From Gammaproteobacteria bacterium (GTDB lineage: Bacteria; Pseudomonadota; Gammaproteobacteria; Steroidobacterales; Steroidobacteraceae), in assembly GCA_030040235.1 (NCBI GenBank), contig JASHUC010000507.1, forward strand, positions 1 to 8,591: a DNA stretch of 8,591 nt, written 5' to 3'. A program made the position numbers and the translations under genes. The notes under the pieces are model-generated. The model was not told where the DNA came from. It saw only the letters and a program-made list of their open reading frames with translations, and ran no database searches. Below, piece by piece: positions 7,000 to 8,591 of the stretch; within the stretch, counting starts at the first letter, position 1; every line of letters begins with the position of its first letter.

Positions 7000-8591
7000 A
7001 TGGCGGAGCGCTGGACCGTTGGATGCTATCTCGTCGAGCTGCTCGCGGCGAACGGCATCGATACGGTATTCGGCATCCCGGGCGTGCACACGCTCGAGCT
7101 CTACCGCGGGCTCGCCGCGACCGGCCTGCGCCACATCCTCGTACGTCACGAGCAGGGCGCCGGATTCGCCGCCGATGGCTACGCGCGCGTGAGCGGGCGG
7201 CCGGCCGCGGCATTCGTCATCTCGGGCCCCGGCCTCACGAACATTCTGACGCCCCTCGCCCAGGCCTACTCCGATTCCGTGCCCATGCTGGTCGTCGCGA
7301 GCACTCCTGCGCGCTCGACGCTCGGCAAGCGCTGGGGCGTGCTGCACGAGCTGCGCGATCAGCGCGCGCTGGCCGCGGTTGCGGCCGGCAGCGCGTACTC
7401 GGCGCGCTCGGTCGATGACGTCCGGGACCAGTTGCGGGCGATCTTCGGCTCGTTCCGCTGCGGCCGGCCACGTCCGGCTTACCTCGAGGTGCCGATCGAT
7501 GTGCTCGCCGAGCCCACCACGCGCCGTGCGGAGCGATTCCCCGAGACGGCAAGTGCGCCTCAGCCCGATGCGCACGCCATCGCCGAGGCGGCGCGCTGGC
7601 TCTCCGAGGCAAGCCGGCCGCTCATCATCGCGGGCGGCGGCGCGCGCGCTGCCGGCGCACCCCTTCGCGAGCTCGCCGAGCGGCTCGATGCGTTCGTCAT
7701 CACGACGACGGCCGCCAAGGGCGTGCTGCCGGAGAGCCACGAGGCCTGTCTCGGCGCCTCGCTGCCTTTCCCGCCGGTGCGCGAGCTCGCCGCCTCGTGC
7801 GATGTCGTGCTTGCGGTCGGCACCGAGCTCTCCGAGACCGATCTGTACTTCATTCAGCATCTGCCGCTCGGGGGCCGGTTGATCCGCGTGGACATCGACC
7901 CCGCGAAGCTCGCCGACCACTACGGGGCACCGCTTGCGATCTGGAGCGATGCGAGTGCGGCCGTCGCGGCGCTCGCGCAACGCATCGAGCCGCGCAAGGG
8001 TTGGCGAACGCAGCTCGGCGGGGCCTCGGCCCTGCGCTCGCGCGCGCGCTTCGACGGAGCGCTCGATGCGCCGGTGCGCGCCTGCGTGCGTGCATTGCAG
8101 GCGATTCGCGCCGCCGTGCCGATGGATGGCGTGGTGTTCGGCGACATGACGCAGATCACCTATATCGGCGGATTTGCTTTCCCGGTCGATCGCCCGCGCA
8201 GCTGGTTCGCGCCCTCCGGCTACGGAACGCTCGGCTTTGCATTCCCAGCAGCCCTCGGCGCGAAGCTCGCGCAGCCCGAGCGCGCCGTCGTGGCGCTCGC
8301 GGGCGACTTCGGCCTGCAGTACACCTCCCAGGAGCTCGCGACCGCCGTGGAGCTCGAATTGACTCTGCCGATCGTGGTGTGGAACAACCACGCCCTCGCT
8401 CAGATCCGTGACGACATGCAGCAGGCGGCGATTCCGCCGGTCGGCGTCACCGGACGAAATCCGGATTTTCCGGCGCTGGCGCGCGCCTACGGGGCCGAAG
8501 CCGTGCATGCCACCGGACCCGAAGCCCTCACGCAGGCGCTCCGAGCGGCCCTCGCGCGTCGTGGACCGACGCTGATCGAAGTGTTCGATAC
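7000..8591 (+). CDS. Thiamine-diphosphate-dependent 2-oxoacid decarboxylase, AruI/acetolactate synthase-like (3' end outside window)
   Basis: The frame is open from ATG 7000 to the right edge (530 codons), so only a short C-terminus is missing; family members are usually about 530-570 residues. The N-terminal pyrimidine-binding domain has VFGIPGVHTLELYRGL (23-38), RHEQGAGFAADGYAR with the cofactor-activating Glu51, and SGPGLTN (75-81). The central domain (about 190-330) contains PLIIAGGGA and VVLAVGTELSETD. The C-terminal domain carries the ThDP/Mg2+ motif as GDF (435-437), with the Asn pair 462-463 in VVWNN; Asp436 and Asn463 are the expected metal ligands. The first domain strongly resembles proteins annotated as 5-guanidino-2-oxopentanoate decarboxylase (AruI), which forms 4-guanidinobutyraldehyde from 2-ketoarginine. 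The product aldehyde could be taken by the ALDH of this locus. Acetolactate synthase, oxalyl-CoA decarboxylase-like or benzoylformate decarboxylase-like roles are not excluded. GGAGG at 6987-6991 supports the start. Confidence 0.92.
   Translation, partial: MAERWTVGCYLVELLAANGIDTVFGIPGVHTLELYRGLAATGLRHILVRHEQGAGFAADGYARVSGRPAAAFVISGPGLTNILTPLAQAYSDSVPMLVVASTPARSTLGKRWGVLHELRDQRALAAVAAGSAYSARSVDDVRDQLRAIFGSFRCGRPRPAYLEVPIDVLAEPTTRRAERFPETASAPQPDAHAIAEAARWLSEASRPLIIAGGGARAAGAPLRELAERLDAFVITTTAAKGVLPESHEACLGASLPFPPVRELAASCDVVLAVGTELSETDLYFIQHLPLGGRLIRVDIDPAKLADHYGAPLAIWSDASAAVAALAQRIEPRKGWRTQLGGASALRSRARFDGALDAPVRACVRALQAIRAAVPMDGVVFGDMTQITYIGGFAFPVDRPRSWFAPSGYGTLGFAFPAALGAKLAQPERAVVALAGDFGLQYTSQELATAVELELTLPIVVWNNHALAQIRDDMQQAAIPPVGVTGRNPDFPALARAYGAEAVHATGPEALTQALRAALARRGPTLIEVFD

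Noticed and set aside
6268..8508. A minus-strand open frame of 746 codons, the longest in the window.
   Set aside because: It spans the antisense of the ThDP decarboxylase, crosses the intergenic hairpin and continues out of frame through the MFS gene. The protein is low-complexity Arg/Ala/Gly/His-rich with no motif, while both sense frames are clearly real genes.

Overview
The window is a GC-rich, densely coding bacterial segment with strong G/C preference at third codon positions. It carries six protein genes and two short divergent intergenic regions. No RNA gene, insertion sequence, phage gene or CRISPR array is visible. Base composition and protein types suggest a high-GC proteobacterium, but no marker gene fixes the taxon. 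All six proteins are catabolic or transport types, so this looks like an accessory catabolic locus.

Layout, left to right. (1) Positions 1-1101, minus strand: the N-terminal part of a covalent-FAD amine oxidoreductase of the dimethylglycine/sarcosine dehydrogenase type, cut by the left edge. (2) A 74-bp divergent intergenic region. (3) Positions 1176-2705, plus: a PuuC-like aldehyde dehydrogenase starting at GTG. (4) Positions 2724-4352, plus: a choline-dehydrogenase-like GMC oxidoreductase, 18 bp downstream and probably in the same operon. (5) Positions 4356-5546, minus: an enolase-superfamily sugar-acid dehydratase homologue, convergent with the GMC gene across 3 bp. (6) Positions 5580-6896, minus: an MFS transporter of the spinster-like type, 33 bp upstream of the dehydratase gene and probably co-transcribed with it. 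(7) A 103-bp divergent region with a perfect 9-bp-stem hairpin. (8) Positions 7000-8591, plus: a thiamine-diphosphate decarboxylase of the AruI/acetolactate synthase type, cut by the right edge.

The genes suggest import of an organic acid or amine (MFS), then oxidation of an alcohol (GMC), an aldehyde (ALDH) and an N-alkyl or amino group (FAD enzyme), dehydration of a hydroxy acid (enolase-superfamily enzyme), and decarboxylation of a 2-oxo acid to an aldehyde (ThDP enzyme) that the ALDH could oxidise. The substrate cannot be read from the sequence. Two familiar routes each match part of the set: choline to betaine to dimethylglycine (GMC, ALDH, FAD enzyme), and 2-ketoarginine to guanidinobutyraldehyde to guanidinobutyrate (ThDP enzyme, ALDH). 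Neither explains the sugar-acid-dehydratase-like protein.

The most unusual feature is in that protein. The position expected to hold the first Mg2+-ligand aspartate is glycine, and the aspartate of the His-Asp dyad is asparagine, while the rest of the active site is conserved. Its chemistry may differ from that of a standard acid-sugar dehydratase.
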